A DNA stretch of 42,817 nucleotides from Bdellovibrionales bacterium (GTDB lineage Bacteria; Bdellovibrionota; Bdellovibrionia; Bdellovibrionales; UBA1609), in NCBI GenBank assembly GCA_022450595.1, contig JAKUPT010000023.1, positions 1-42,817 of the forward strand, in the 5' to 3' direction. A model generated the notes under the pieces. That model worked only from the letters and a program-made list of their open reading frames with translations, searched no databases and had not been told where the DNA came from. The position numbers and the translations under genes were made by a program. Positions 8,109-16,941 of the stretch are shown here, piece by piece. Position 1 is the stretch's first letter. Every line of letters begins with the position of its first letter.

Positions 8109-8657
8109 ACATTTTTTTATAATAAACTCGACCTCTGTCTATTATCTAAGTCTCAGTTTTATCCGATTATATTAATAAGATCCGTTAGGTACCGGAGCTT
8201 GGGTGGTGAGGGGCTTTTTAATCCCTCCTACCGCTTTTATTCAATTTATATCTCTGAAAATCTGTTTGGTTGAATCATATTTAGAGAAAAAATCAGAAAT
8301 TCAATCAGTATATGAAATGTATTTTACATGAGTTTTTCAAAAAACTATCCGATAAATAATAAATAACAATAATTATTTTTATAAATGATAGATACCATTT
8401 ATTGTTAAGATTTTTACTCTAGGGTTAGAGCACTTAAATGTTCGTAATGATGATGTCCTATAAAAGGAATAAATCGCTGGCCAATTAAGGAGACCTTTGT
8501 CCACAAAGAATTACGTATATGTGTTGTTTTGTAACGTATTAATTTGATATGAGAATATTTTAATTATTTGTTTTTAAATGATACAAAATTAACTATTTAT
8601 AACTAGAAAATATTTAAGTGTGCTAATCTATTAATATATTAAGGTCATGAGGGGGAG
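8109..8657. other. AT-rich intergenic region before the prepilin/VWA gene
   Basis: I see no gene here. A G-rich segment with an imperfect hairpin lies at about 8203-8232 (core GAGGG at 8208-8212 pairing with CCCTC at 8223-8227). It might terminate the preceding gene, though the T-rich tract is in the loop rather than after the stem. The 3' half is very AT-rich, as expected for a promoter region of the downstream gene, but I cannot choose one promoter with confidence. Confidence 0.5.
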
Positions 8658-8660
8658 TTG

Positions 8661-10963
8661 GTGAGACTTTTAAATAATCAAGGTTTTAGTTTAACTGAAG
8701 CTTTAGTAAGTTCAGCCTTGTTAGGTGCAGTTTTTTTAAGTGTTGCCTTGGGCGTAGATAAAATCAACACTCACCAAAATCAAACGGCACAATTACAGTC
8801 CAGTGAATTAATTAAAAATAGTTTGTACTCAATATTAAATAACCCTAAAGCTTGGGAAAACACTCTCAATGATAGCTCTAATACTGTGTTTAATTGCATA
8901 AGATTAAATACTAACTGCAAAGGTAAATCCGGTTCTATTAATGTAGTCAGACAGTCTAACAACAGTGTTTATTTTAAAGCAGATGGAGACTCGGGATTTA
9001 AAACCAATGGAAAAGTATGTAAAAAATCAGATGATGGGAGTAATTGCTTTTTAACAACAAAGCTTAATGTGACTTTTCTATGCGAAGGTGAGTGTAAATC
9101 ACCCCTAGCTAAAATTGATGGCACATTTTATATGTTCAACTCTCCTAATCAAAATGTGATTAACAGTTTGAATTTTCAAATGTTAAAGTCTTTAAAATCA
9201 GATGATTGCGCTTTGGGCTGCCGCACAGAAGTGATCAACCCACAAGTCACAGCCACCAAAACAGTTACAGATGGGCTTGCCACCTCGGATCTGAAGGTTG
9301 TAATGGTCGTTGATAATTCTAGTAGCATGAAAAATGCCCAACAGTTTTTAGCTGCTGGTTTAAAACCATTAATGAGTAAAATTCGATCTCTTAATATTAA
9401 AGTTCAATTTTTAATTTATACGACCACCCAATTTTATGGTGAGGGTGAAAACTATGTTGCTGACAAAACAAGGTGGCATCGTTATACAGATCGCGATGGT
9501 GTTTACAAAGAAACAACAGGATGGTTTAACTACTATGTACCGACATTGATGTTGAAGCCACTACAGAGATTAGACTTCGACCACCTGTTGGCGGCAAAAA
9601 TTTAATCATCAAACCAGGCATGTCTGATACAGACTTTGAGTATATCTCTAACCGAGTGGCTGGTCTTGTCTCTGAGGGCGTTGGCATTAGGGGGAGCTCT
9701 GAAGAACAAGGTCTATGTACTGTGGCCAGAACACTTTTTGATAGAGGCTATCAGGCTCCATTTGTAGAGGGTGATAATGTTTTATTTTTAGTCTTAACAG
9801 ATGAAAACGATGCCAGTGGTGAAAATTGTTATGCGCAGAAAAAAGAAGTCAGGGAATGTTCTGATGAATACAACCCCCATGGACGTTTAAAAGCAAGCTT
9901 ATGTGATCAGTCCAATCGAGGTACTTGTGACCGAGTGGTTTACAAAGCTGACTCGGGAAGTGAACAACACATTGTGGCTCGAAGACGCGTTAGCTACAAG
10001 TGCACTAATGAGATTGAGTCTGATGGTGAGATTTTAAGCTCCACAACAACTGATCGTTTAGCTTACACTTATCCTGGTCGTTGTGCCGACAGAGTGTATG
10101 GCAGTGGTGTTTGCAACTCTTTAGATTTTCAAAAAATTCATAACAGACCACAATGCGAAGGTGAAAACGATAGCTTTGTTTATTGCAACACCTCTTGTGA
10201 GGAGCGAACAAGCTTTACAGCGTCTTATGTAGATAATGAGCCTGAAAAAACAAATGGTGCGAATTTATTCAGTCATCCCTTCACAACTTCAGATGGTAAG
10301 AGCTATGCAAATTTACTGGAGTACTTTAAACAAAGGTATCCTGACGGAACCTTTACCATGGAAAAAACAGCCTCTTATGGTGAGTCACGATCTAAATCTT
10401 GTGAAAATTTGCCTCCAGAAATAGTTACTTTCCAAGATATGCTTGATATTGATACAAAGGTGAATTCCTTAAACGATGCAATTAAACAACAAGCAAATCT
10501 CTTGTTTGGTGAAGATGGGTATACAATGTCTCTTATTATTAATGACGAAAAGTTGAATCAAAAAGCGGGATGTGATTTGGTCAATGCTCAGTCTTATGGT
10601 TCAGCTTATAAAGACCTTTCCAGTCAGCTAAAAATCCCTGGGACAGTGAGTTCTATTTGTGAGTCTGATTATTCTTTGGCTCTAGAAAATGTCACCACTT
10701 TTGCCGAAAAAGTGGCGTCTGAAATGAAGAAAACCATCACTTTAAATGAAGGAGAAAGAGTGATTAAAATCACGGCCACCGATGCTAATGGTGGAGTCAA
10801 AACTCTTTCAAGCCCTAATGATTATATCATTCAGGGGCTTGTTGTGACTTTCACGGAGGAGTTTGTTGCAAACAATAGTGGCAGTGTTGAGGTCACAATT
10901 GGTAAGACTCCTCCAGAGCTAAAGCAAATCAAACCAAAGTGGATGGCCTCATCCAATCCGTAA
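8661..10963 (+). pseudogene. Prepilin-like protein with von Willebrand A domain, interrupted by a frameshift
   Basis: The 5' part (8661-9605) starts with a type IV prepilin signal, NNQGFSLTEALVSSALLGAV, with the expected G-F-x-x-x-E cleavage site. About 190 residues of pilin-like ectodomain follow, and then the start of a von Willebrand A domain with the metal-binding motif DNSSSM near residue 216. The 3' part (9542-10963) continues this domain in the -1 frame: DIDVEATTEIRLRPPVGG directly precedes the first downstream Met, then LFLVLTDENDASG and a Cys-rich C-terminal region. Both reading frames are open only between 9530 and 9605, so one base appears lost, or two gained, there. No slippery heptamer is visible. 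Intact, this would be a ~765-aa minor pilin carrying a VWA adhesion domain at a pilus tip. GTG at 8661 is preferred over TTG at 8658 because of GAGGGGGAG just upstream. A sequencing error remains possible. Confidence 0.75.
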
Positions 10964-10976
10964 ATCTAAACTACTG

Positions 10977-11009
10977 AATTCACTGAGTATTATAAAAACT
11001 CAGTGAATT
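10977..11009 (+). terminator. Probable terminator after the prepilin/VWA gene
   Basis: A perfect 12-bp inverted repeat, AATTCACTGAGT (10977-10988) and ACTCAGTGAATT (10998-11009), has a 9-nt loop and lies 14 bp after the stop codon. The following sequence is T-rich but interrupted. It would separate this gene from rnpB. Confidence 0.6.
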
Positions 11010-11036
11010 ACTATATTTCATTTTTCACAACAGCTC

Positions 11037-11066
11037 TTGTTTTTCTGCAAATTAAAGTGCTATAAA
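11037..11066 (+). promoter_or_regulatory. Sigma-70-type promoter of rnpB
   Basis: TTGTTT at 11037-11042 and TATAAA at 11061-11066 are separated by 18 bp. The -10 box ends 6 bp before the inferred 5' end of RNase P RNA at 11073, which is the correct distance for transcription initiation. Confidence 0.7.
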
Positions 11067-11072
11067 GCATTT

Positions 11073-11429
11073 AAGGCAAACAAGACTATCGCTTCATTTA
11101 ATGGAGAGGAAAGTCCGGACTCCATATGGCATCGTAAAGGGTAATTCCCTTCCACCGCAAGGTGAGGACTAGTGGAACAGAGAGAATGTCCAGGGCATTG
11201 ATCCTTAAGGCAGAAAGTGAGCCTTTTGGGGAGCTGCTGGAGTGAAAGCAGCTAAACTCTACGAGGAGCAAGACCAAATAGGAAGACGCTTGAGTGCGGC
11301 CAGTACAAAGTCTTCGGGTAGGTTGCTTGAGCTTGGTAGTAATGCCAAGCCTAGAGGAATGATAGTCACCTTAAACCAGAGTTGATCGCTTTGGTTTGAG
11401 TCACAGAATCCGGCTTATCGTTTGCCAAA
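11073..11429 (+). ncRNA. rnpB: RNase P RNA, bacterial type A
   Basis: This is the catalytic RNA that cleaves 5' leaders from pre-tRNAs. The universally conserved P4-side segment GAGGAAAGTCCGGACTCC lies at about 11105-11122, and the 3' partner ACAGAATCCGGCTTATC at about 11403-11419. The ends pair as P1 (GGCAAAC at 11075-11081 with GTTTGCC at 11420-11426). The segment AAGACTATCGCTT after P1 also matches the family layout. Between them are CACCGCAAGGTG-like and GGTAGGTTGCTTGAG-type elements of the specificity domain. The length of about 357 nt is normal. Exact ends are inferred from P1 pairing and the promoter. It has its own terminator. Confidence 0.95.
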
Positions 11430-11441
11430 AAAGATCTTTAT

Positions 11442-11469
11442 GGGGTGCATTTGCACCCCTACTTTTTTT
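11442..11469 (+). terminator. Intrinsic terminator of rnpB
   Basis: GGGGTGC (11442-11448) pairs with GCACCCC (11453-11459) around ATTT, and is followed within 4 nt by seven T residues (11463-11469). It lies 12 bp after the RNase P RNA and just before the tryptophan dioxygenase start. It also shows that an upstream in-frame start at 11445 is not a real translation start. Confidence 0.85.
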
Positions 11470-11480
11470 GGGGGCAAAAA

Positions 11481-12554
11481 ATGTATTACGGCGACTACCT
11501 AAAACTAGATCAGTTATTGTCAGCACAACAATTAGAGAGTGAAAAAAAAGGCAGATATGCTCATGATGAAATGCTATTCATAGTAGTTCATCAAGCCTAT
11601 GAGTTGTGGTTTAAACAAATGCTTCACGAAATTGATTCTATTATTGATGTGTTCAAGCAAAATCCAGTGGAGGAGAAGCATCTATTCACCGCCAACTCTC
11701 GCCTAGACCGTGTAGTTAAAATTCAAAAACTCATTTTAGAGCAAATCGACATTATGGAAACCATGACTCCCATGGACTTTTTAGAGTTCAGAGACTTGTT
11801 GGTTCCAGCCTCTGGCTTTCAAAGTGTTCAGTTCAGAGAACTGGAAATTAAATTGGGTTTAAGCACCAAAAGACGTTTTCAAGTCGACCAAAAGTACTTT
11901 ACCGGAAGACTAAGTGAGGACGATCAAAATAAAGTTCATAGCTATGAAAAAACAGAAAATATTTTAGATTTATTAGAAGCTTGGCTTGAGCGCATTCCTT
12001 TTGTAAAAACCCAAGACTTTGATTTTTGGCAAGAGTATCAAAAAGTCATTGATGATTTAATCACAACAGATGAAGACATCATTAAAGCACATAACCAAGG
12101 TGATGAGTTAAAGGCTGAACTGAAGCGACTGGAATCCACCAAGCAAACTTTTGCAAGCCTTTTTGATGAAGACATTCATCAACAAATGTTAGAAAAAGGC
12201 GACCGGCGCATGAGCCGGGAGGCTTTATTGAGCGCTTTGTTTATACTTTTATACAGAGATGAACCCATTTTGTATCAACCCTTTGAGCTTTTGACTCATT
12301 TAATGAATATCGATGAGCAAATCACCACGTGGAGATACAAACATGCAATGATGGCTCATAGAATGTTAGGCAGTAAAATTGGAACAGGCGGGTCCAGTGG
12401 ACACCAGTATTTGAAAAACACCACTAGTCATAACCGGGTGTTTATAGATTTATTTAATTTGTCCACGTTTTTAATCCCTCGTTCCAAGCTTCCAAAGTTG
12501 CCAGAGCATTTAATAAAAAAACTAAACTATCACTTTAACCATGAAGACTTATGA
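11481..12554 (+). CDS. kynA: Tryptophan 2,3-dioxygenase (heme enzyme)
   Basis: Tryptophan 2,3-dioxygenase opens the indole ring of L-tryptophan with O2 to give N-formylkynurenine, the first kynurenine-pathway step, in the cytosol. The N-terminal YGDYLKLDQLL and HDEMLFIVVHQAYELWFKQMLHEID are family hallmarks; His, Tyr and Phe residues here line the substrate pocket. RLDRVVKIQKLILEQIDIMETMTPMDFLEFRDLL and SGFQSVQFRELE follow. The distal heme-ligand region AMMAHRMLGSKIGTGGSSG is near the C-terminus. The ATG at 11481 is preceded by GGGGGC; the frame extends upstream to 11445, but that part overlaps the rnpB terminator. The stop overlaps the kynureninase-like gene start (ATGA), so the two are translationally coupled. 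The formamidase for the intermediate step is not in this window. Length, 357 aa, is larger than many bacterial homologues and closer to animal ones. Confidence 0.93.
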   Translation: MYYGDYLKLDQLLSAQQLESEKKGRYAHDEMLFIVVHQAYELWFKQMLHEIDSIIDVFKQNPVEEKHLFTANSRLDRVVKIQKLILEQIDIMETMTPMDFLEFRDLLVPASGFQSVQFRELEIKLGLSTKRRFQVDQKYFTGRLSEDDQNKVHSYEKTENILDLLEAWLERIPFVKTQDFDFWQEYQKVIDDLITTDEDIIKAHNQGDELKAELKRLESTKQTFASLFDEDIHQQMLEKGDRRMSREALLSALFILLYRDEPILYQPFELLTHLMNIDEQITTWRYKHAMMAHRMLGSKIGTGGSSGHQYLKNTTSHNRVFIDLFNLSTFLIPRSKLPKLPEHLIKKLNYHFNHEDL

Positions 12555-13693
12555 AGCAGTACAAACAACTATTTAGTCAATTTTTAGAAAGCCCCCATAA
12601 ACACTTTGCAGCTCACAGCCATCACTACTGGCCCGATGTGAGTCTGAAAGCCACCACTGATTATTGGCAGCTCTCCAAAGAAAAGGTCGATCAGAAGTGG
12701 GGAGAGATTTTTGGCCCTAAGTTAAAAGAACTAAGACAACTTATTTCAAAGCAGTTGGGATTTAAAAAGTCTGAACAACTGGTGTTTGCATCAAGCACAC
12801 ACGAGTTGGTTTACCGAGTTTTAAGTTGTTATTTTGGCAAAAAAATAAAAATCTTAACTACCGATAGCGAATTTTACAGTTTTAAAAGACAGGCTTACAG
12901 GCTACAAGAAGTAGGAGCTGTAGAACTTATTGAGGTCCCTTTAGAGCCTTTTGATAACTTTGAAGAAAGATTTTTACAAACAGCTCAACAGGAATCACAC
13001 GATTTTGTGTTCTTAAGTCATGTTTTTTTTAATTCTGGGTACGTGGTTGATTTAGATCAAACTCTCAAAGAGCTCACTCAAAATACACCACCTGTTTTTA
13101 TTGATGGCTATCACGGTTTTATGGCTGTGCCTTTTGATTTTTCAAAATATGAAGATAAAATTTTTTATACAGCCGGGGCTTATAAATACGCAGCTAGTGG
13201 TGAGGGCTGTTGTTTTATGTATGTCCCAAGCAACTTCACTTTAGATCCAGTTTATACTGGGTGGTTTGCAGGCTTTAATGAGCTCTCAAGTGAGTTCACT
13301 CAAGTTCACTTTCCTAAAGACGCCCAAAGGTTTATGGGCTCCACTATGGACTACACCCCCATGTTTCGCCTTAAGGCTTATCTTTCTGAGCTAGAATCCA
13401 AAAACATCAGCTTGAGTGAAATACAACAGTACATTAACTCTTTAAAAGAGTTCTTTATTGAAAACTTATCTCGCTCAAAATACGCCTTTTTAAATGAAGA
13501 CACCTTGTTGTTGCCGCCGGGGCTTTGTGGTCAGTTTTTGAGTTTTAAAATGGCTACCGAAGAGCTTTGCAAGGGCGCCCACGAACAACTTTCAAAAGAT
13601 AGAATCATTACTGATTACAGGGGTTGTGTTTTAAGAATAGGTTTTGGCATTTATCATGACCAAGAAGACTTAGAGACTTTTTTTAAGACTTAG
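12551..13693 (+). CDS. kynU: Kynureninase-like PLP enzyme (aminotransferase class V)
   Basis: A 380-aa fold-type I PLP enzyme of the class V aminotransferase group. FASSTHELVYRVLSCYF contains the phosphate-binding turn. FIDGYHGFMAVPFD supplies the Asp and His near the pyridine ring, and FYTAGAYKYAASGEGCCFM contains the Schiff-base Lys in AYKY. The C-terminal RFMGSTMDYTPMFRLKAYL segment resembles the substrate-binding part of kynureninase. Translational coupling to tryptophan dioxygenase (ATGA overlap) supports kynureninase, which would split kynurenine into anthranilate and alanine. The sequence is divergent from classical kynureninases, so a related cysteine desulfurase-like activity is the alternative. 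The 3' end overlaps the convergent methyltransferase gene by 11 bp. Confidence 0.75.
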   Translation: MKQYKQLFSQFLESPHKHFAAHSHHYWPDVSLKATTDYWQLSKEKVDQKWGEIFGPKLKELRQLISKQLGFKKSEQLVFASSTHELVYRVLSCYFGKKIKILTTDSEFYSFKRQAYRLQEVGAVELIEVPLEPFDNFEERFLQTAQQESHDFVFLSHVFFNSGYVVDLDQTLKELTQNTPPVFIDGYHGFMAVPFDFSKYEDKIFYTAGAYKYAASGEGCCFMYVPSNFTLDPVYTGWFAGFNELSSEFTQVHFPKDAQRFMGSTMDYTPMFRLKAYLSELESKNISLSEIQQYINSLKEFFIENLSRSKYAFLNEDTLLLPPGLCGQFLSFKMATEELCKGAHEQLSKDRIITDYRGCVLRIGFGIYHDQEDLETFFKT

Positions 13694-14750
13694 TGAGACG
13701 AGCGTACACAACGAGCTCTTTTCCTTGTCGTCCCCCAGCAGAGGTCTGCCATCTTGTCCAGTAAAGAGGACTAAAACTTTTATGAGTTCTACGTTCAATT
13801 TCCCATTCACTGCCTCCAAAAGGAGGGCCTGATGGGCGATCCATGGCAAAAAAGATTCCCAATAAATGCCCTTCAGAATGAAGAAGTTTTCGCCAAACTT
13901 TGACGAGCTCATCGCGTTTTTGCGGACGAATGGCGCAGTAAAGTGTGTGTTCAAAAACAATATCAAATTGCTCTATGTATTTATCATCTAAATTAAAAAC
14001 ATCCTGCTGAACAAATTCTAAGTTTTTCACCCCGGAGTACTTTTCCTGAGCTCTTTTAATGGCCTCGGGACTAAAGTCAAAAGCTGTAACCAGATGACCT
14101 TGCTCGGCCCAGTGAGCAGCATCGTTGCCACTACCACAACCTAGAACTGCCACTCGGCTTCGAGTCAGCTTCAGTTGGGGTAAGGTATGAACCAGTGCCG
14201 GGTTAGGTGCATTCATTTCCCAACCAGGGGTTTCATTATCATTATAAGCTTTGGTCCAATAATCAGAGCTATCAATTTCGTTGTAGTCTTTGTCTTGGGC
14301 AGTTGTTAGCCAATAGGGCAAAGAATAATATTTCCCGTTGACTGTAAAACCATCGTCGTCAAATTCATCCACTAAATTAAAAAACTCATTTTGAGCCTTA
14401 CGGGAAAACACAAAAGGAATGTTGTCTTCAGTCCGACCTAAAAAACGGTCCCACTCATCAATGGAAAGCTTATTTAACTCAAAAGGAATATGAACTCCAT
14501 AATGTGCTATAAGTGTCCACCTTGTTTTGTCCTCATTGCACTCAACTTGCTGAACCACAATGGGCTGATCATAGGCTTCGACAATAGCCGTCACATCATT
14601 GAGTTTTGTGGCTATGGAATCATTCTCGAGTCGATGAAGATTATTGAGCAAAGCTTTGCCCTCATCAGGTTCTTTTAACTGTTGTCCTGAGAAAACAAAA
14701 AAACCTTCTTCGTCAATTTTTATAAATTTATCGATCTGATCAAATTTCAT
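13683..14750 (-). CDS. TPMT-type SAM methyltransferase with unassigned N-terminal domain
   Basis: The C-terminal ~190 residues form a Rossmann methyltransferase of the thiopurine/thiol S-methyltransferase type. YWTKAYNDNETPGWEMNAPNP is the family opening, VAVLGCGSGNDAAHWAEQGH the SAM-binding motif I, TAFDFSPEAIKRA motif II and FEHTLYCAIRPQKRDE the post-I region. GIFFAMDRPSGPPFGGSEWE follows. Related enzymes methylate thiols, thiopurines, selenite/tellurite or halide. The N-terminal ~155 residues (IDEEGFFVFSGQQL, WTLIAHYGVHIPFELNKLSIDEWDRFLGR, FVFSRKAQNEF) form a separate acidic domain that I cannot assign. The ATG at 14750 has AGG 5 nt upstream; a GTG two codons earlier is the alternative. 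Its start overlaps the end of the upstream leftward gene, so the two form an operon. Confidence 0.8.
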   Translation of the reverse strand: MKFDQIDKFIKIDEEGFFVFSGQQLKEPDEGKALLNNLHRLENDSIATKLNDVTAIVEAYDQPIVVQQVECNEDKTRWTLIAHYGVHIPFELNKLSIDEWDRFLGRTEDNIPFVFSRKAQNEFFNLVDEFDDDGFTVNGKYYSLPYWLTTAQDKDYNEIDSSDYWTKAYNDNETPGWEMNAPNPALVHTLPQLKLTRSRVAVLGCGSGNDAAHWAEQGHLVTAFDFSPEAIKRAQEKYSGVKNLEFVQQDVFNLDDKYIEQFDIVFEHTLYCAIRPQKRDELVKVWRKLLHSEGHLLGIFFAMDRPSGPPFGGSEWEIERRTHKSFSPLYWTRWQTSAGGRQGKELVVYARLTKS

Positions 14751-15168
14751 CGTCACCTGGGGTGATCACAACACCATTATTGTACTCAATAGTGTTGTTT
14801 TCAATTTTAAGCTCATCAAGATTCCATAATTCTACATTTTCATCACCAGAAGATTCTGTGGAGCGATTTAAAATAGCATAACCTTCAAAACTCAGTTGGG
14901 CCTGTTCCGTCACTTCAGCCGCACTGTCTTCAAAACTGTACAAAAAAGAGGCCTTCATTTTTTTATTGCCTAAGCTTTCTGTCCAAAAACGAGTGAATTG
15001 AACATTTTGAGCTGAAGGCAGCTGAGACTTAATGGAAGTTTCAATAAGGGTTTTCAGCTCTGTTTGAATGCTATAATGAATTTCTTGATGCATAAGGGGC
15101 TTTTTTTGAATAACAGCCCAAGACCAGCTAAGAAGTAATACCAAAAGTATCAGATTTAAAAATTTCAT
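14740..15168 (-). CDS. Small membrane-anchored or exported protein, unknown function
   Basis: No family is recognised. The 142-aa product begins MKFLNLILLVLLLSWSWAVIQKKP, a signal peptide or signal anchor, followed by an acidic extracytoplasmic domain. That domain has amphipathic helix IQTELKTLIETSIKSQL and beta-rich stretches (NVQFTRFWTES, MKASFLYSFED, AQLSFEGYAIL). The tail is very acidic. The ATG at 15168 is preferred over a TTG two codons upstream. It overlaps the start of the TPMT-type methyltransferase gene by 11 bp, so the pair is translationally coupled, but nothing in the sequence links their functions. It is transcribed divergently from the leucine-degradation operon. Confidence 0.65.
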   Translation of the reverse strand: MKFLNLILLVLLLSWSWAVIQKKPLMHQEIHYSIQTELKTLIETSIKSQLPSAQNVQFTRFWTESLGNKKMKASFLYSFEDSAAEVTEQAQLSFEGYAILNRSTESSGDENVELWNLDELKIENNTIEYNNGVVITPGDDEI

Positions 15169-15262
15169 CGGCAAAAACCTGTTTCGTAAATTATTAATAG
15201 ATCTTTGTATTTAAACAGGTGTCACGGCGCGCAATCAATGAAATAAACCGACTCACAGTTAG

Positions 15263-15291
15263 TGGACAAATTTCAATTGGGCTCCTATACA
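15263..15291 (+). promoter_or_regulatory. Probable promoter of the leucine-degradation operon
   Basis: TGGACA (15263-15268) and TATACA (15286-15291) with a 17-bp spacer form a good sigma-70-type promoter. Transcription would start near 15298, leaving a leader of about 23 nt that includes the AGGTGAGG ribosome binding site. No convincing LiuR-type operator was seen. Confidence 0.5.
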
Positions 15292-15320
15292 TGAAGGACG
15301 TATTTTTAAAGGTGAGGCTT

Positions 15321-16928
15321 ATGCAAACATTAGAATCCAGTCTTCAAACAAACTCTGACACATTTAAAAATAATTCGGAGTTTATGAAAGAGCTACTAAA
15401 TGAGTACCACTCAAAGCTTAAGGTGATTGAAAGTGGCGGTGGTGAAGAGGCACAAGCCCGACATAAAAAAAGAGGAAAACTCACCGCCAGAGAACGCATT
15501 CAAACTTTGATAGATCCAGGAAGTCACTTTTTAGAGTTCTCACAATTTGCAGCTCACGACATGTACGACAATCAAGCCCCAAGCGCCGGTGTAGTAACAG
15601 GCATTGGAGTCGTGCATGAGCAAGAGTGCGTGATTGTTGCAAACGATGCTACAGTTAAAGGCGGCACCTATTTTCCAATGACAGTTAAAAAGCATTTAAG
15701 AGCCCAAGAGGTAGCTTTAGAAAATGGTCTTCCATGTGTTTATTTAGTCGACAGTGGTGGAGCCTTTCTACCTCTGCAATCAGAAGTGTTTCCTGACAGA
15801 GACCACTTTGGTCGTATTTTTTATAATCAAGCACAAATGTCCGCTCAAGGAATTGCTCAAATCTCTGTAGTGATGGGAAGCTGTACTGCAGGTGGTGCTT
15901 ATGTTCCAGCTATGAGTGATGAGAATGTGATTGTTAAAGGCAATGGCACAATTTTTTTAGGTGGTCCACCACTTGTAAAAGCCGCCACGGGTGAAGAGGT
16001 CACAGCCGAAGAACTCGGCGGGGCTACAGTTCATTGTGAAAAAAGTGGTGTGACCGATCATTTTGCTGAAGACGATGACCACGCTCTTGAAATCACAAGA
16101 GACATTATTTTTAATTTAAACAAAACCAAAAACATTCCAGTGAAGACTCAACCTGTGGAAGAGCCTTTATTTAATCCCAATGAAATTTACGGAGTGATTC
16201 CTAAAGACTCTCGTCAGCCATTTGATGTGAAAGAGGTGATTGCTCGCATTGTTGATGGTTCTAAGTTTCACGAATTCAAAGCCAACTATGGCAAAACTCT
16301 AGTGACGGGCTTTGCTCACATTTGGGGTTACCCAGTAGGAATTATTGCCAACAACGGAGTGCTTTTTAGTGAAAGTGCTTTAAAGGCTGCACACTTTGTT
16401 GAGCTTTGTGATCAACGAAATATCCCCCTTGTGTTTTTGCAAAACATCACAGGCTTTATGGTCGGTAAGTATTATGAAAATGAAGGGATGGCTAAGCATG
16501 GGGCCAAGATGGTGATGGCTGTGAGTAATACCAGAGTTCCAAAGTTTACCGTAGTTATTGGAGGCTCTTATGGTGCTGGCAACTACGGTATGTGTGGTCG
16601 TGCCTTTCAACCAAGACAGTTATGGATGTGGCCAAACGCCAGAATTTCAGTGATGGGTGGGGAGCAGGCAGCAAATGTGTTGTTAACAGTTAAAAAAGAT
16701 CAAATGGCTGCAAAAGGTCAATCAATGACTGCAGAGCAAGAGCAAGAGTTTAAGCAACCATTTCTTGATAAGTATGCTAGTGAAAGCTCGGCATACTACT
16801 CATCGGCCCGCTTATGGGATGATGGTATCATTGATCCAAAAGACACCCGCAAAGTTTTAGCCCTTGGTTTACAAGCCAGTTTTAATAAACCCTGGGAAGA
16901 AATACGCAAGGGTGTTTTTAGAATGTAA
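15321..16928 (+). CDS. mccB: Methylcrotonyl-CoA carboxylase, carboxyltransferase (beta) subunit
   Basis: The beta subunit transfers carboxyl from carboxybiotin to 3-methylcrotonyl-CoA, giving 3-methylglutaconyl-CoA in leucine and isovalerate breakdown. The protein contains both crotonase-fold carboxyltransferase halves: [22 protein letters not shown] at the start, [31 protein letters not shown] and [17 protein letters not shown] in the N-terminal half. [41 protein letters not shown] and [15 protein letters not shown] lie in the C-terminal half. [11 protein letters not shown] and [15 protein letters not shown] are more like MCC-beta than propionyl-CoA carboxylase. The ATG at 15321 has AGGTGAGG 5 nt upstream and gives 535 aa, the standard length. 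The frame is open further upstream but without a signal. It heads an operon with hydratase, biotin carboxylase, carrier and HMG-CoA lyase. Confidence 0.93.
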   Translation: MQTLESSLQTNSDTFKNNSEFMKELLNEYHSKLKVIESGGGEEAQARHKKRGKLTARERIQTLIDPGSHFLEFSQFAAHDMYDNQAPSAGVVTGIGVVHEQECVIVANDATVKGGTYFPMTVKKHLRAQEVALENGLPCVYLVDSGGAFLPLQSEVFPDRDHFGRIFYNQAQMSAQGIAQISVVMGSCTAGGAYVPAMSDENVIVKGNGTIFLGGPPLVKAATGEEVTAEELGGATVHCEKSGVTDHFAEDDDHALEITRDIIFNLNKTKNIPVKTQPVEEPLFNPNEIYGVIPKDSRQPFDVKEVIARIVDGSKFHEFKANYGKTLVTGFAHIWGYPVGIIANNGVLFSESALKAAHFVELCDQRNIPLVFLQNITGFMVGKYYENEGMAKHGAKMVMAVSNTRVPKFTVVIGGSYGAGNYGMCGRAFQPRQLWMWPNARISVMGGEQAANVLLTVKKDQMAAKGQSMTAEQEQEFKQPFLDKYASESSAYYSSARLWDDGIIDPKDTRKVLALGLQASFNKPWEEIRKGVFRM

Positions 16929-16941
16929 ATGGAGGGTCGGA

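Noticed and set aside
8203-8232. G-rich hairpin as a riboswitch or c-di-GMP (GEMM-type) RNA
   Set aside because: It lacks the conserved GEMM sequences and other riboswitch signatures, and the pairing is imperfect. Kept only as a feature of the intergenic description.
9530-9605. Programmed -1 ribosomal frameshifting in the prepilin-VWA gene
   Set aside because: No X-XXY-YYZ slippery heptamer is present in the overlap window, and no strong downstream stem was seen. A mutation or sequencing error is simpler.
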